This document shows positions 25,921 to 34,983 of a stretch of DNA of 64,000 bases, piece after piece (the first letter of the stretch is position 1; the number at the start of each line of letters is the position of its first letter). The stretch comes from Fodinibius sp051746985. Its GTDB lineage: Bacteria > Bacteroidota > Rhodothermia > Balneolales > Balneolaceae. Made by a program: the position numbers and the translations under genes. The notes under the pieces were generated by a model that had not been told where the DNA came from, did not search any database, and was given only the letters and a program-made list of their open reading frames with translations. The stretch covers positions 5,000-68,999 of the forward strand of contig JBNJFP010000015.1 in NCBI GenBank assembly GCA_051746985.1, read 5' to 3'.

Positions 25921-27402
25921 ATGAAGAAAAAAATTATTGTTATTGGCACCGGTTTTGGCGGACTTGCAACAGCATCCCGACTGCTATCCAAGGGACATGA
26001 AGTAGAAATTTTTGAAAAGCGCGATAAGCCCGGCGGTCGCGCCTATGTTTATGAGATTGACGGCTTTAAATTTGATGGCGGTCCCACGGTTATTACGGCA
26101 CCTTTTTTATTCGATGAAATTTTTGAAGCCGCCGGCAAAAAACGAGAAGATTATTTTGAACTGGTACCCTGTAATCCTTTTTATCGCATTTTTAACTCCG
26201 AAGGGAAAAAGTTCGATTACAATGGGGATCACGATTTTGTACTGAATGAAATCGAGCAATGGAATCCCGCTGATAAAGAAGGCTACACCAAATTCTTAAA
26301 TACTACCGAAGCTATTTTTCAGAAAGGTTTTGTTGAATTAGCTGACCAACCCTTTTTAAATCTTTGGGATATGCTTAAAGTCGTGCCCGATCTTATCCGC
26401 CTGCAATCTCATAAAACCGTTTATAAATATATATCCAAGTTTATAGAAAACGATTTTCTTCGCCAAGTCTTCTCTTTTCACCCCCTGCTCGTCGGCGGCA
26501 ACCCATTTGATACGACCTCCATCTACGCGATGATACATTACCTCGAACGCGAATGGGGGGTCCATTACGCCATGGGAGGGACTGGTTCGATTGTAAATGC
26601 TTTGGTAAAATTGATTGAGGAACAAGGCGGCAAGATCCACTATAACGCCGAGGTAGATGAAATCATGATCACTAATGGTATAGCGGATGGCATTCGGCTA
26701 AATGATGGCAGCAAATATTCAGCTGATCAAATTGTTTCCAACGCTGATGTGGCATTCACCTATCGCAATATGATACCTGAAGCAGAACGCTCTACGTGGA
26801 CCAACAAAAAAATCGAGCGGACAAAATACAGCATGTCCCTTTTTGTGATTTATTTTGGCACTAAAAAGCGATACCTCGATTCCAACCTGGAACACCATAA
26901 CATCATTTTAGGAGAACGCTACGAAGAACTGCTGGCAGATATTTTTCACGATAAAAAACTGGCAGATGATTTTTCACTGTACCTGCACATGCCTACCAAA
27001 ACGGATCCCTCGCTGGCACCTGATGGCTGCGAAGGATTCTACGTGCTGTCGCCCGTTCCCCACTTAGACAGTGGCACCGACTGGACCGAAAAAGCCAAGC
27101 CCTATCGGGATGCGATTATCTCTTTCTTAGAAGAAAATTACCTGCCCGATCTCGAAGAAAATATTGTTGTCGAACATCACATCGACCCCCTACATTTCCA
27201 GAATACACTCAACAGCTACAAAGGATCGGCCTTTTCAGTGGAACCTATTCTCACGCAGTCGGCGTGGTTTCGCCCGCACAACAAATCAGAAGATGTGGAA
27301 GATCTTTTCTTCGTAGGAGCGGGCACCCATCCAGGGGCAGGACTACCGGGCGTACTATCATCCGCTAAAATTGCTGAAGACTTAATTTGTGAGCAAAATT
27401 GA
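25921..27402 (+). CDS. crtI: Phytoene desaturase-type carotenoid oxidoreductase
   Basis: 493 aa FAD-dependent enzyme. The dinucleotide motif IVIGTGFGGLATASRLLSKG is followed by EIFEKRDKPGGRAY, and the C-terminus has the bacterial-type desaturase signature FFVGAGTHPGAGLPGVLSSA. It should introduce double bases' worth of conjugation into phytoene on the way to lycopene or related carotenoids; whether it is the four-step phytoene desaturase or a later desaturase (CrtD-like) is not certain from sequence. No crtB, crtY or other pigment gene is beside it, which is unusual because these genes often cluster. Its upstream inverted repeat suggests separate control. Confidence 0.87.
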   Translation: MKKKIIVIGTGFGGLATASRLLSKGHEVEIFEKRDKPGGRAYVYEIDGFKFDGGPTVITAPFLFDEIFEAAGKKREDYFELVPCNPFYRIFNSEGKKFDYNGDHDFVLNEIEQWNPADKEGYTKFLNTTEAIFQKGFVELADQPFLNLWDMLKVVPDLIRLQSHKTVYKYISKFIENDFLRQVFSFHPLLVGGNPFDTTSIYAMIHYLEREWGVHYAMGGTGSIVNALVKLIEEQGGKIHYNAEVDEIMITNGIADGIRLNDGSKYSADQIVSNADVAFTYRNMIPEAERSTWTNKKIERTKYSMSLFVIYFGTKKRYLDSNLEHHNIILGERYEELLADIFHDKKLADDFSLYLHMPTKTDPSLAPDGCEGFYVLSPVPHLDSGTDWTEKAKPYRDAIISFLEENYLPDLEENIVVEHHIDPLHFQNTLNSYKGSAFSVEPILTQSAWFRPHNKSEDVEDLFFVGAGTHPGAGLPGVLSSAKIAEDLICEQN

Positions 27403-27463
27403 TAATCTCATCAATCCATCCGATCGCAAATTCAGCGATTGGATGGAAAACGATTTTAAAACA

Positions 27464-27492
27464 AAGTCCCGTACATAAAACATACGGGACTT
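27464..27492. terminator. Hairpin between crtI and pccB, bidirectional terminator
   Basis: AAGTCCCGTA and TACGGGACTT form a 10-bp perfect stem with a 9-base loop. On the minus strand it continues TTGTTTT, suiting the end of pccB; on the plus strand it lies 62 bases after crtI. Confidence 0.8.
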
Positions 27493-27515
27493 CACATATT
27501 CCAAACTTTTGCATT

Positions 27516-29066
27516 CTACAGCGGTAGGTTGTCGTGCTTTTTCTGTGGAATATTATCAACCTTGTTTTCAGAAACTTCCAGCGCACGAATGAGTTTTTCG
27601 CGGGTTTCGCTGGGAAAAATTACATTATCGATAAATCCACGCTCGGCTGCTTTGTAGGGATGAGCAAACTCCTCCTTATAATAGTCGATTAGCTCCTGTT
27701 CTTTAGCTTCGGGATCGTCGGCTGCAGCAATCTCTTTTCGGAAGATAATCTCTACCGCGCCCTTTGGTCCCATCACCGCAATCTCAGCCGTGGGCCATGC
27801 CACGTTATAATCCGCGCGGATATGCTTGGAGTTCATCACGTCATACGCACCACCGTAGGCTTTTCGGGTAATGACCGTCATCTTGGGTACCGTAGCCTCA
27901 CAAAAAGCATACAACAACTTAGCGCCGTGTTTGATGATCCCACCCCACTCCTGGTCGGTTCCGGGCAAAAATCCGGGTACATCTTCAAAGGTAACCAGCG
28001 GAATATTGAACGCATCACAAAAACGAACAAATCGCGCCCCTTTCAGCGAGGCATCAATATCGAGCACACCGGCTAACGATAGCGGCTGATTGGCAACAAT
28101 ACCAACGCTCCGTCCATCAATATGTGCAAAACCAACCACGATATTGGTAGCATAATGCTCATGAACTTCCATAAAGGAGTCCTTATCCACAATGCCCTCA
28201 ATAACCTCTTTAATATCGTACGGTTTATTAGGACTGTCCGGAACGATATCGTCAAGTTTTTTTGCCTTAGCGGGATCGGGATCTTTTGCTTCGGCCCGGG
28301 GCGGTTTTTCCTCACAATTTTGTGGCACATAGGTCAACAGTTTACGCAACTCCTGCAGACAAATAGCATCATTTTCTTCAGTAAAATGTGCCACACCTGA
28401 TTTCGATCCATGGGCACTAGCGCCCCCCAGTTCTTCAGAAGTCACCTCTTCATGTGTGACGGTTTTCACCACATTGGGCCCCGTCACAAACATGTAACTG
28501 GTATTTTTGACCATAAATACGAAATCGGTCAACGCTGGACTATAAACCGCCCCGCCCGCGCAGGGGCCCATCACGGCAGAAAACTGCGGCACTACGCCCG
28601 ATGCCATGCTGTTTCTGTAGAAAACCTCGGCATATCCGCCCAGCGACGATACACCTTCTTGGATACGCGCACCACCAGAATCATTCAAGCCAATGATCGG
28701 CACCCCATTCTTCATAGCCATATCCATAATTTTACATATTTTCTCAGCATGCGTTTCTGAAAGCGATCCGCCAAAAACCGTAAAATCCTGACTAAAAAGA
28801 TAGATTGGCCGACCATGAATCTTTCCAAAACCGGTGACAACTCCATCACCGTCAATCTTTTTTTCTTCGAGTCCAAACTTGTGACTTCGATGTGTCACAA
28901 ATGGATCAATTTCTTCAAATGACCCCTTATCTACCAACAAATCAATACGTTCACGCGCCGTCAGTTTGCCCTTATCGTGTTGTTTTTTAATTCGTTTTTC
29001 GCCGCCGCCCTTTTGTGCATCTTTCCGTTTTTGTTTCAGTCGCTCTACCTTTTTATCCGAAGCCAT
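27516..29066 (-). CDS. pccB: Acyl-CoA carboxylase beta subunit, propionyl-CoA type
   Basis: 516 aa carboxyltransferase. GLNDSGGARIQEGVSSLGGY and MGPCAGGAVYSPALTDFVFM are the two oxyanion-hole regions, and PGFLPGTDQEWGGIIKHGAK is the second-half biotin-site signature. It should carry carboxyl groups from biotin to propionyl-CoA, giving methylmalonyl-CoA; the epimerase for that product is encoded at 38341-38742. The alpha (biotin carboxylase) subunit is not in the window. Its ATG directly follows the TAG of the upstream acidic protein gene (TAGATG), so the two are translationally coupled. The acyl preference (propionyl versus other acyl-CoA) is by similarity. Confidence 0.92.
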   Translation of the reverse strand: MASDKKVERLKQKRKDAQKGGGEKRIKKQHDKGKLTARERIDLLVDKGSFEEIDPFVTHRSHKFGLEEKKIDGDGVVTGFGKIHGRPIYLFSQDFTVFGGSLSETHAEKICKIMDMAMKNGVPIIGLNDSGGARIQEGVSSLGGYAEVFYRNSMASGVVPQFSAVMGPCAGGAVYSPALTDFVFMVKNTSYMFVTGPNVVKTVTHEEVTSEELGGASAHGSKSGVAHFTEENDAICLQELRKLLTYVPQNCEEKPPRAEAKDPDPAKAKKLDDIVPDSPNKPYDIKEVIEGIVDKDSFMEVHEHYATNIVVGFAHIDGRSVGIVANQPLSLAGVLDIDASLKGARFVRFCDAFNIPLVTFEDVPGFLPGTDQEWGGIIKHGAKLLYAFCEATVPKMTVITRKAYGGAYDVMNSKHIRADYNVAWPTAEIAVMGPKGAVEIIFRKEIAAADDPEAKEQELIDYYKEEFAHPYKAAERGFIDNVIFPSETREKLIRALEVSENKVDNIPQKKHDNLPL

Positions 29067-30647
29067 CTAATTTTCTTGTTTATTGCGATTTTGTTTCTCC
29101 AAAAAATAACTCTGCAGCTGATCGGTAAAATCTACCGCCGCCTCCGAGTACATATCAACCATATTTCGTTTAAAAACCTCTTTCTCGATGTATTTACTCA
29201 CATCGCGCCAACTGTCATAGCCAGCAATATCTTCAACTGCCTCTTCATAAGCACGATCGGAACCACGAAAAATTTCCTCAACAAAAAACTCACGGTCATT
29301 TTTGAGCATATCCATCAACCGATCAATCTCTTTATCCGAAGCATCCTTTGTTAAATCGATTATTGGTTCATCAATAAAACCGTCTTCATCTACATTCTCT
29401 TCCGATTCCGCCTGCTCTTTTTTGTACTCCTCAATCTCCTCATCGCTCATATAGCGCATCCACATCGGGGTTTCTTCCTCTTCACTCTTTTCCCTTGAAG
29501 ATATTTCCGTGACTCCTTCATCTGCAGTGGTCATACTTCCATTTTTTGATGATGAATTCTCAGAATTTTCCTCACCATTCCCCTCTTCCATATCCTGCTT
29601 TGCCGATATTTCTTTTTTAGATTCATCGGTAACCGGATCCTCTTCTGCCGATATGGTTTTCTTATCGTCCTCATCTTCTTCACCAAGTGGATCAGAAAAA
29701 GCCCCATTCAATGAATCATCTTCTTCGTTCTCCTCATCCGCTTCTTCCTCTGTAGTCAAAGGCTCTTCTGGAGATGATTCAGGTGCCCCCTTACCTTCTA
29801 TATCAGTCTCCAGGCTTGGCAATTCCTTCTCCTCACCCTCCTGATTCAAAAGATCATTATCTGGACCTTCGGCTGCGGGCTGATCTTTAAATAGTGATGA
29901 CTGATCATCCTCATAACCATCAAAATCCAACAAATCAGGCGATGACAATACTTCAATGAATTCGGCCCTGCTCACCACATCATCCATCAGATCAAACTTA
30001 CGTGCAATACGAGGCCTGTTTTTATCCTCGAAAAACAAACGAATCAAGTTAGTATCAACTTTGCCATCAGACAATACGAAAAGTGGCTCCAGTAGCTGCG
30101 ACCAATCCAGTGGTGAATATCCTGACGTTAACTTCTCATCAGCCTGTCCAATAATTTTGGCGCAACGTTTTTTAGTAAACTGCTCAACTTTTTTCTTCTG
30201 CAAATAACGCGAAATAAGAACGCCAAAATGACGATACACAACAATCGCTTCAAGCCGGCTTTGCACCTCCTCGGCCGCAAGATCTTCTGCCGCGCCAAAG
30301 ATTACTTCCGGGATATTTTTTCGCGGTTGTATCAATATGTCGATTACATCAGAAACCGACGTTTCAATTACGGCCTGTGCATAACTTGCAGGCAAACGCG
30401 CTTCATCACGAATAGCATCAATAAATTGCTGCCAGGCATTACGCACGGCCTCAGTACCGGTGTTAGCCCAATCAGTTTTGGGGATCATCATCGACTCGCT
30501 GAGATTTCTTTTTAGTTCTACACCAATCCGGCGCGCAATAAAAGAGGGAAACTCCCAGGTCCGAAGATCCTCGAGTTCATAATATTGATCGTTTTCGGGC
30601 AACCGATCGATCAAGTCTTGCGTTATTTGCTGAATGATTTTTTGCAT
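29067..30647 (-). CDS. Unknown acidic protein translationally coupled to pccB
   Basis: 526 aa from the ATG at 30647; a TTG 12 codons earlier would also fit. I do not recognise it. Residues about 1-235 look folded and mostly helical (IIQQITQDLIDRLPE; EAIVVYRHFGVLISRYLQKK). Residues about 240-410 are a low-complexity stretch dominated by Glu, Asp and Ser with no cysteine. The last 110 residues again look folded (DNREFF-like helices, YIEKEVFKRNMVDMYSEAAV). There is no signal peptide or membrane segment. The TAGATG junction with pccB argues for matched synthesis and perhaps a physical role with the carboxylase, but that is inference. The charged middle may be a flexible linker. Confidence 0.7.
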   Translation of the reverse strand: MQKIIQQITQDLIDRLPENDQYYELEDLRTWEFPSFIARRIGVELKRNLSESMMIPKTDWANTGTEAVRNAWQQFIDAIRDEARLPASYAQAVIETSVSDVIDILIQPRKNIPEVIFGAAEDLAAEEVQSRLEAIVVYRHFGVLISRYLQKKKVEQFTKKRCAKIIGQADEKLTSGYSPLDWSQLLEPLFVLSDGKVDTNLIRLFFEDKNRPRIARKFDLMDDVVSRAEFIEVLSSPDLLDFDGYEDDQSSLFKDQPAAEGPDNDLLNQEGEEKELPSLETDIEGKGAPESSPEEPLTTEEEADEENEEDDSLNGAFSDPLGEEDEDDKKTISAEEDPVTDESKKEISAKQDMEEGNGEENSENSSSKNGSMTTADEGVTEISSREKSEEEETPMWMRYMSDEEIEEYKKEQAESEENVDEDGFIDEPIIDLTKDASDKEIDRLMDMLKNDREFFVEEIFRGSDRAYEEAVEDIAGYDSWRDVSKYIEKEVFKRNMVDMYSEAAVDFTDQLQSYFLEKQNRNKQEN

Positions 30648-30823
30648 AATTTTTGGGGAAATATATTGTCTATCGAAAGGCAATACAACCTAAGAACGGC
30701 TCAATATGTTAAATCCTGCGAATCTTTTGAAATATGGAGTCATTATTTTTTAAATCATTTTTTGAGCGTGGCTGCATTAAACTTTTCGTTTAGGATTTGA
30801 ATATCCATTATTACCTTTGAGCT

Positions 30824-31453
30824 ATGATTACGCTATCTGTTAAACAGCTAAAAAAGTCATTTGGTCCGAGTACTATTTTTTCGGATGTCACCTTTGAGCA
30901 CCAATCGCAATCGCTGGGTATTGCTGGCTCCAACGGGTCGGGCAAATCAACCTTTTTGAAATGCCTATCCGGCCTGCTTGCCCCCAGCAACGGATCTATG
31001 ACCTGGAAAAACAATGACACTCCGCTCACAGCGACTAAATTCAAACAAAAGCTGGGCTATGTCGCTCCCTACATCAATCTTTATGATGAGCTGAGCTGTC
31101 GCGAAAATCTACAGTTCGTGGCCGATATTCGTCACCAGCACAAAGCTGAAGTCGCTATCAAGTCATGGCTTTCTAAAGTTGGATTAGCCGCTATGGTTGA
31201 TCAGCCATTTGGCAAGCTTTCCACCGGACAGCAGCAACGACTGCGATTAGCTTCTGCACTGTTTTATGACCCTGATATCCTGCTTCTTGATGAACCGGGT
31301 TCAAATCTTGACGAATCCGGGCGACAGCTCATTCGAAAAATTTCTACCTCATTTGACAAGCCCGACAAACTGCTCATTATCGCTTCAAATAATCCGGATG
31401 AGTTGGAGTTATGCGATCGGGTCTATTCTATTGAAGAAGAGAATTTTGTTTAG
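30824..31453 (+). CDS. ABC transporter ATP-binding protein, CcmA-like
   Basis: 209 aa single ATPase domain. Walker A is GSNGSGKST, the signature is LSTGQQQRLRL and Walker B is DILLLDEPGS, so the domain should be active. The short length and the LSTGQQQR signature resemble CcmA, the ATPase of the cytochrome c haem exporter, which in Bacteroidota often stands apart from ccmB and ccmC. No permease gene is adjacent, so the partner is uncertain. It is divergent from the acidic protein gene, with a 175-base region between them that holds no other gene. Confidence 0.82.
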   Translation: MITLSVKQLKKSFGPSTIFSDVTFEHQSQSLGIAGSNGSGKSTFLKCLSGLLAPSNGSMTWKNNDTPLTATKFKQKLGYVAPYINLYDELSCRENLQFVADIRHQHKAEVAIKSWLSKVGLAAMVDQPFGKLSTGQQQRLRLASALFYDPDILLLDEPGSNLDESGRQLIRKISTSFDKPDKLLIIASNNPDELELCDRVYSIEEENFV

Positions 31454-31506
31454 TTACCTATTCAACTGCAAAATCAACATTCGGACAGGATAGGCCGATA
31501 CTTATT

Positions 31507-31677
31507 TCAATCTGTCTCACAACGTTCACCTTGGCAGCACTCCTGCACGTTGATGCCGCAGCTGGCACACTGCCCATGACCGTGTACCCAAACAAGCGGC
31601 GCCTCCACGCCACAATACGTACATCGGCGTTTTTCCTTAGATGTATCTTCTGAGACAGTTTGACTTTGATCAGCCAT
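31507..31677 (-). CDS. Small double-CxxC zinc-ribbon protein (56 aa)
   Basis: Open frame of 57 codons, too short for most gene callers. It encodes a charged start, CTYC (about 19-22), CASC (about 37-40) and a cysteine-rich tail with CC and a final Cys, as expected of a small zinc ribbon. It begins 4 bases after the stop of the metallo-beta-lactamase-fold gene, and AAGGAAA within the end of that gene makes a good ribosome binding site 9 bases before the ATG. Cytoplasmic; the partner may be nucleic acid or the upstream enzyme. Function unknown. Confidence 0.8.
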   Translation of the reverse strand: MADQSQTVSEDTSKEKRRCTYCGVEAPLVWVHGHGQCASCGINVQECCQGERCETD

Positions 31678-31681
31678 AATT

Positions 31682-32575
31682 TTATTTCCTTAATTCTTCG
31701 TAGGCAACACCCAGATTATCCGAAAGTGTCCAAAAATCAGCGTACAGAAAATGCTCGAACTCCGGAAGCTCCTGCATATCTATAATCTCATCCTTACTCT
31801 TTCCTTCATCAATACCATTCTGCGCATGCTCCAACACAGCTGACAGGTAATTTTTCATTACCCCAAGATCCTCGCGTTCACCGGTGATACCGTATTCCGG
31901 TTTTCCATGACCAAAAATATAGATAGCATCAGCAGGATATTCATCCGCAACCTCAGCGAGAATATTGATCCAGTTTTGCATAGAAGCGCCCGAAGGTCGA
32001 TCGGTAAAGGGGTTCATCCGGTTGAACACCAAATCTCCCATGTGCACCACATTGGCTTTCTCAAAATAGATCACCGAATCCCCGCTCGTATGTCCCGCCC
32101 CATAATATGAGGTATGGACGGTTTCATCACCTACATCCATTTTCCAGTTATCAGAATAAGTAGTTGTGGGATAAGCCGTATTCCCTTCATCATCACTTTC
32201 TTCGTTGGCTTTTTTCATCAGCCCGGGTACATTATCATGCGCAACCATCTTTTCTGCCACTCCTTTAAAAACAGGATTTCCCCCGGTATGATCCCCGTGA
32301 TGATGGGTATTAATCAGCAGATTTAAGCCTTGATCCGTTTTGTTACGTAACCCGTTCAAGCAATTTTTAGCGGTTTCGGGATATTGCGAATCAACAATGG
32401 CCATGGCATCATCAGAAGCCATCCAACCAATGGTACCTCCGCGTTCGGTAAAATAACCTACATTTCTGCGCAAGGTTTTAAAATCTCCCTGTCCATTAGC
32501 TAATAGTGATTTAAATGGAAGTGCTGCACCGGCAGCAAGCAGCGACGAGCGGAGTAGGAATTGACGACGATTCAT
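31682..32575 (-). CDS. Exported metallo-beta-lactamase-fold hydrolase
   Basis: 297 aa. The N-terminus MNRRQFLLRSSLLAAGAALP is a twin-arginine type signal, so the folded protein should be exported. LINTHHHGDHTGGN is the zinc motif HxHxDH, and YGAGHTSGDSVIYF and FGHGKPEYG supply the other ligands. The fold covers lactonases, glyoxalase II-like and other hydrolases; the substrate is not visible, and antibiotic resistance should not be assumed. It forms an operon with the small zinc-ribbon gene 4 bases downstream. Confidence 0.88.
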   Translation of the reverse strand: MNRRQFLLRSSLLAAGAALPFKSLLANGQGDFKTLRRNVGYFTERGGTIGWMASDDAMAIVDSQYPETAKNCLNGLRNKTDQGLNLLINTHHHGDHTGGNPVFKGVAEKMVAHDNVPGLMKKANEESDDEGNTAYPTTTYSDNWKMDVGDETVHTSYYGAGHTSGDSVIYFEKANVVHMGDLVFNRMNPFTDRPSGASMQNWINILAEVADEYPADAIYIFGHGKPEYGITGEREDLGVMKNYLSAVLEHAQNGIDEGKSKDEIIDMQELPEFEHFLYADFWTLSDNLGVAYEELRK

Positions 32576-32647
32576 AAGAAGGTGATTTTATTTAGTAGTT
32601 TGGGAAATAATACATTACTGATAAACCGCATTATCACAAAAAATTCC

Positions 32648-33022
32648 CTACAGCGTCATATCGTCACGAATCAACAATAAAATAGCGGCGTGTGGACAGA
32701 TTAAATATTTTTCGTTCTCAAATTCGATTTCATGGGTTTGATCTTTTAAAAAGATAGCAAGGTCCCCTTCTTCAGCCTGCATCCCAATGTACTTAGTCTC
32801 GGAGGTATCCTTCCAAGCCTCATCTACTTCGTTGGATGGAATCGGATAACCCGGCCCGGTTTTGACCACGTACCCGCTATGGATATCTTCTTTTTCTTTT
32901 ACCGTGGCAGGCAGTACGAGTCCACTTTTGGTGCGGGTTTCCATATCACGGGGCTTAATAAGCACCCGATCACCTACGACAATAAATTTCTCAACGGAAT
33001 TCAAATATTCTTGAATCATCAT
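32648..33022 (-). CDS. GroES-like co-chaperone family protein
   Basis: 124 aa, longer than typical GroES (about 97). FIVVGDRVLIKPRDMETRTKS and GLVLPATVKEKEDIHSGYVV match the Cpn10 fold start and roof loop; the segment VAI-like LAIFLKDQTHEIEFENEKYL follows. There is no groEL next to it, so this is a stand-alone paralogue or specialised co-chaperone, a type seen in Bacteroidota. The mobile loop (around METRTKSGL) is present, so GroEL contact is possible. It diverges from the SDR gene. Confidence 0.8.
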   Translation of the reverse strand: MMIQEYLNSVEKFIVVGDRVLIKPRDMETRTKSGLVLPATVKEKEDIHSGYVVKTGPGYPIPSNEVDEAWKDTSETKYIGMQAEEGDLAIFLKDQTHEIEFENEKYLICPHAAILLLIRDDMTL

Positions 33023-33045
33023 GACAAATTAATGTTGAAAACTTT

Positions 33046-33085
33046 TTGTTATAAAACGGCTAAAGTTAACGTGTTTGTATAACAA
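33046..33085. promoter_or_regulatory. Widely spaced inverted repeat in a divergent promoter region
   Basis: TTGTTATA (33046-33053) and TATAACAA (33078-33085) are perfect 8-bp inverted repeats separated by 24 bases, between the GroES-like gene and the SDR gene. It could bind a shared regulator; AT-rich chance symmetry is possible. Confidence 0.25.
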
Positions 33086-33120
33086 TCTGAATTAAAGATT
33101 TGCTCCCAAAATATTACGAT

Positions 33121-33972
33121 ATGGATCTAGCAAACAAGCTTTGCGTTGTAACCGGGGCAAACTCCGGCATCGGTAAAGAAACAGCCCTAAATTTTGCGGA
33201 TCGCGGGGCCTATATAGTAATGGTCTGTCGTAATGAAAAACGGGCAAAAAAGGCCCGTCAAGAAATTATTGACAAAACCGGTAATGAGGGTATTAGTATA
33301 ATACTGGCAGACCTTGCTGTACAGCATGATGTTCGATCGGCGGCGGAAGAAATAACCCGACAATTTGATCAAATTGATATTTTAGTCAATAATGCAGGCC
33401 TCATTGCAAATAATCGTACAGAAACAATCGATGGAATTGAAAAGACATTCGCTGTTAATCACCTCGCTCCCTTTCTTTTGACGAATCTACTTTGGGATAA
33501 GCTATCCTCCGCTGATGAAGCTCGGGTAATCAACGTATCATCGGAAGTCCACCGGATGGGTGCGAACGTTTTTGAACTGGATAATTTACAGCTCACAAAA
33601 AATTATTCCGGGATGAATGCCTACAGTGTTTCCAAGTTATGCAATATCATGTTCACCCATGAGCTGGCTAAACGCACCAAAAAAACCTCCACAACTACCT
33701 ACAGTCTGCATCCGGGCGTCGTGGCTACACAACTGGCAGAAGAAGCCGGATGGGGAATGAAACTTTTTTATTGGCTGGGAAAACCATTTATGCGTTCACC
33801 ACAGTCTGGCGCTGAAACCACCATTTATTTAGCCACATCGGATGAGGTTAAATCACATAACGGCAAATACTTCAAAAACAAGAAAGTTCAGCATCCCTCG
33901 GGGATTGCTTACGATGATCAAACAACAGTCAAACTCTGGGAAAGAAGTAAAAAGTTAACCGGATTATCCTAA
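33121..33972 (+). CDS. Short-chain dehydrogenase/reductase, retinol dehydrogenase-like
   Basis: 283 aa from the ATG at 33121. The cofactor motif is VVTGANSGIGKET, with LVNNAG (about 88-93), the catalytic Ser in VINVSSEVHR and YSVSK as the YxxxK pair. Basic residues after the second strand (VCRNEKRAKKA) suggest NADP(H). The arrangement resembles retinol dehydrogenase-like SDRs, but the substrate is open. Its last 9 bases overlap the converging unknown gene. Confidence 0.87.
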   Translation: MDLANKLCVVTGANSGIGKETALNFADRGAYIVMVCRNEKRAKKARQEIIDKTGNEGISIILADLAVQHDVRSAAEEITRQFDQIDILVNNAGLIANNRTETIDGIEKTFAVNHLAPFLLTNLLWDKLSSADEARVINVSSEVHRMGANVFELDNLQLTKNYSGMNAYSVSKLCNIMFTHELAKRTKKTSTTTYSLHPGVVATQLAEEAGWGMKLFYWLGKPFMRSPQSGAETTIYLATSDEVKSHNGKYFKNKKVQHPSGIAYDDQTTVKLWERSKKLTGLS

Positions 33973-34470
33973 CACAAAAAAGCGCTTCATGCGTATTTTT
34001 CGGGATTTCCAAATCAGTTCACCAACCTGATTAGCCGAAAGTTCCTCATTGTAAAATTCTTCCTGCGGATCTTCAGCCGGAATCTTTTCCTTCGCCTCGT
34101 CTAAGTGAAGATTATCCAAAAATAACTTGAGCTGCTTACGGTTGTAATGGGCGTAACGACTCTCCAGGGCTTGAAAAATATCGGGCCACAATTCGGGACG
34201 CGCCGACCACTCGATACCAAGACCCACTGCATTTTCGGGCGCTTGTTCACATAAACAAATGTTAAGTCGTTCAGCGATATCAGCTGGTACGGGCTCGTGA
34301 CGCAATAGCTTGGGGCCCAAATCGCTACCATTTGTCCTGGGGAAAAAGCTCTTCCACATTTGGTTGGTGTACGGATGATGATAATACACCTCAAACTTTT
34401 TGCTGTCTTGACGCAACTGTTTCATCTCGTTTATCAAGGCAACTTGCTTATCGTGATTTATAATATACAT
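33964..34470 (-). CDS. Unknown 168-aa protein
   Basis: I do not recognise this gene. The protein is soluble, without a signal peptide, with repeated aromatic and charged patches (YYHHPYTNQMWKSFFPRT; GLGIEWSARPELWPDIFQAL) and a basic C-terminus. The ending ELIWKSRKIRMKRFFVLG is strongly basic, which could bind nucleic acid or membrane. It overlaps the end of the SDR gene by 9 bases tail to tail. Codon use and composition look like the neighbours, so it is likely a real gene; a strand of unbroken frame with acceptable start supports this. Confidence 0.62.
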   Translation of the reverse strand: MYIINHDKQVALINEMKQLRQDSKKFEVYYHHPYTNQMWKSFFPRTNGSDLGPKLLRHEPVPADIAERLNICLCEQAPENAVGLGIEWSARPELWPDIFQALESRYAHYNRKQLKLFLDNLHLDEAKEKIPAEDPQEEFYNEELSANQVGELIWKSRKIRMKRFFVLG

Positions 34471-34595
34471 GGGGTAAATTATTTTAGATTCAGGGTTTTT
34501 ATCCCCGAGCCAACATCACTCACCAAATGTAGCAAGTGACTATCTCTTCTTATCGTACTTTAATCACTTTGTTCCTAAAATCTGACTGTATTTCT

Positions 34596-34760
34596 TTAAA
34601 CCCTGGCCCTTCGTCCAAAAATCAATGACAATACAAAAAGAACAAGGAAAACATAAAATAAAATTTCTGCAATTCCTGCGGCCGTTCCTGCAACCCCTCC
34701 AAATCCCAAAATAGCTGCAATTATTGCGATGATAAAAAATGTGATGCTCCAGCGTAACAT
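34596..34760 (-). CDS. DUF1328/YtjA-family small membrane protein (54 aa)
   Basis: 55-codon frame missed by length cut-offs. The ATG is preceded by AAGGAGGT at ideal spacing. The product has two membrane segments, starts MLRWSITFFIIAIIAAILGF and has the conserved GGVAGTAAGIAEILFYVFL block of the DUF1328 (YtjA) family, ending in a basic tail. Such proteins are abundant in stress and stationary phase in some bacteria, with unknown function. It stands alone with 125 and 220 bases of gene-free DNA on its sides. Confidence 0.92.
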   Translation of the reverse strand: MLRWSITFFIIAIIAAILGFGGVAGTAAGIAEILFYVFLVLFVLSLIFGRRARV

Positions 34761-34983
34761 GATGACCTCCTTAATTATAGTTTAGGACTATACTTTTTAA
34801 AATCGAGCTTTCTCCTTCATCCTAAAAAATACAGTTGCTTATTTTATGACAGTCTCTCAACTTATTTTAAGGTTCTATTTCTTTTAGCAGAATAGGTTTT
34901 GTTTTGTTCCTATTGATTTTTAATGAAGACAAAGAATTTGCAGTTTATACCATCAAGAGATTTTAGACTTTAATTACCGCCTA

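Noticed and set aside
29509..29844. Serine-rich plus-strand frame opposite the acidic protein
   Set aside because: It is the complement of the Glu/Asp/Ser codons of the low-complexity region; the Ser-rich product is a strand artefact.
31682..32575. Beta-lactamase from the metallo-beta-lactamase fold
   Set aside because: The fold is shared by many hydrolases and nothing in the sequence points to beta-lactam substrates.
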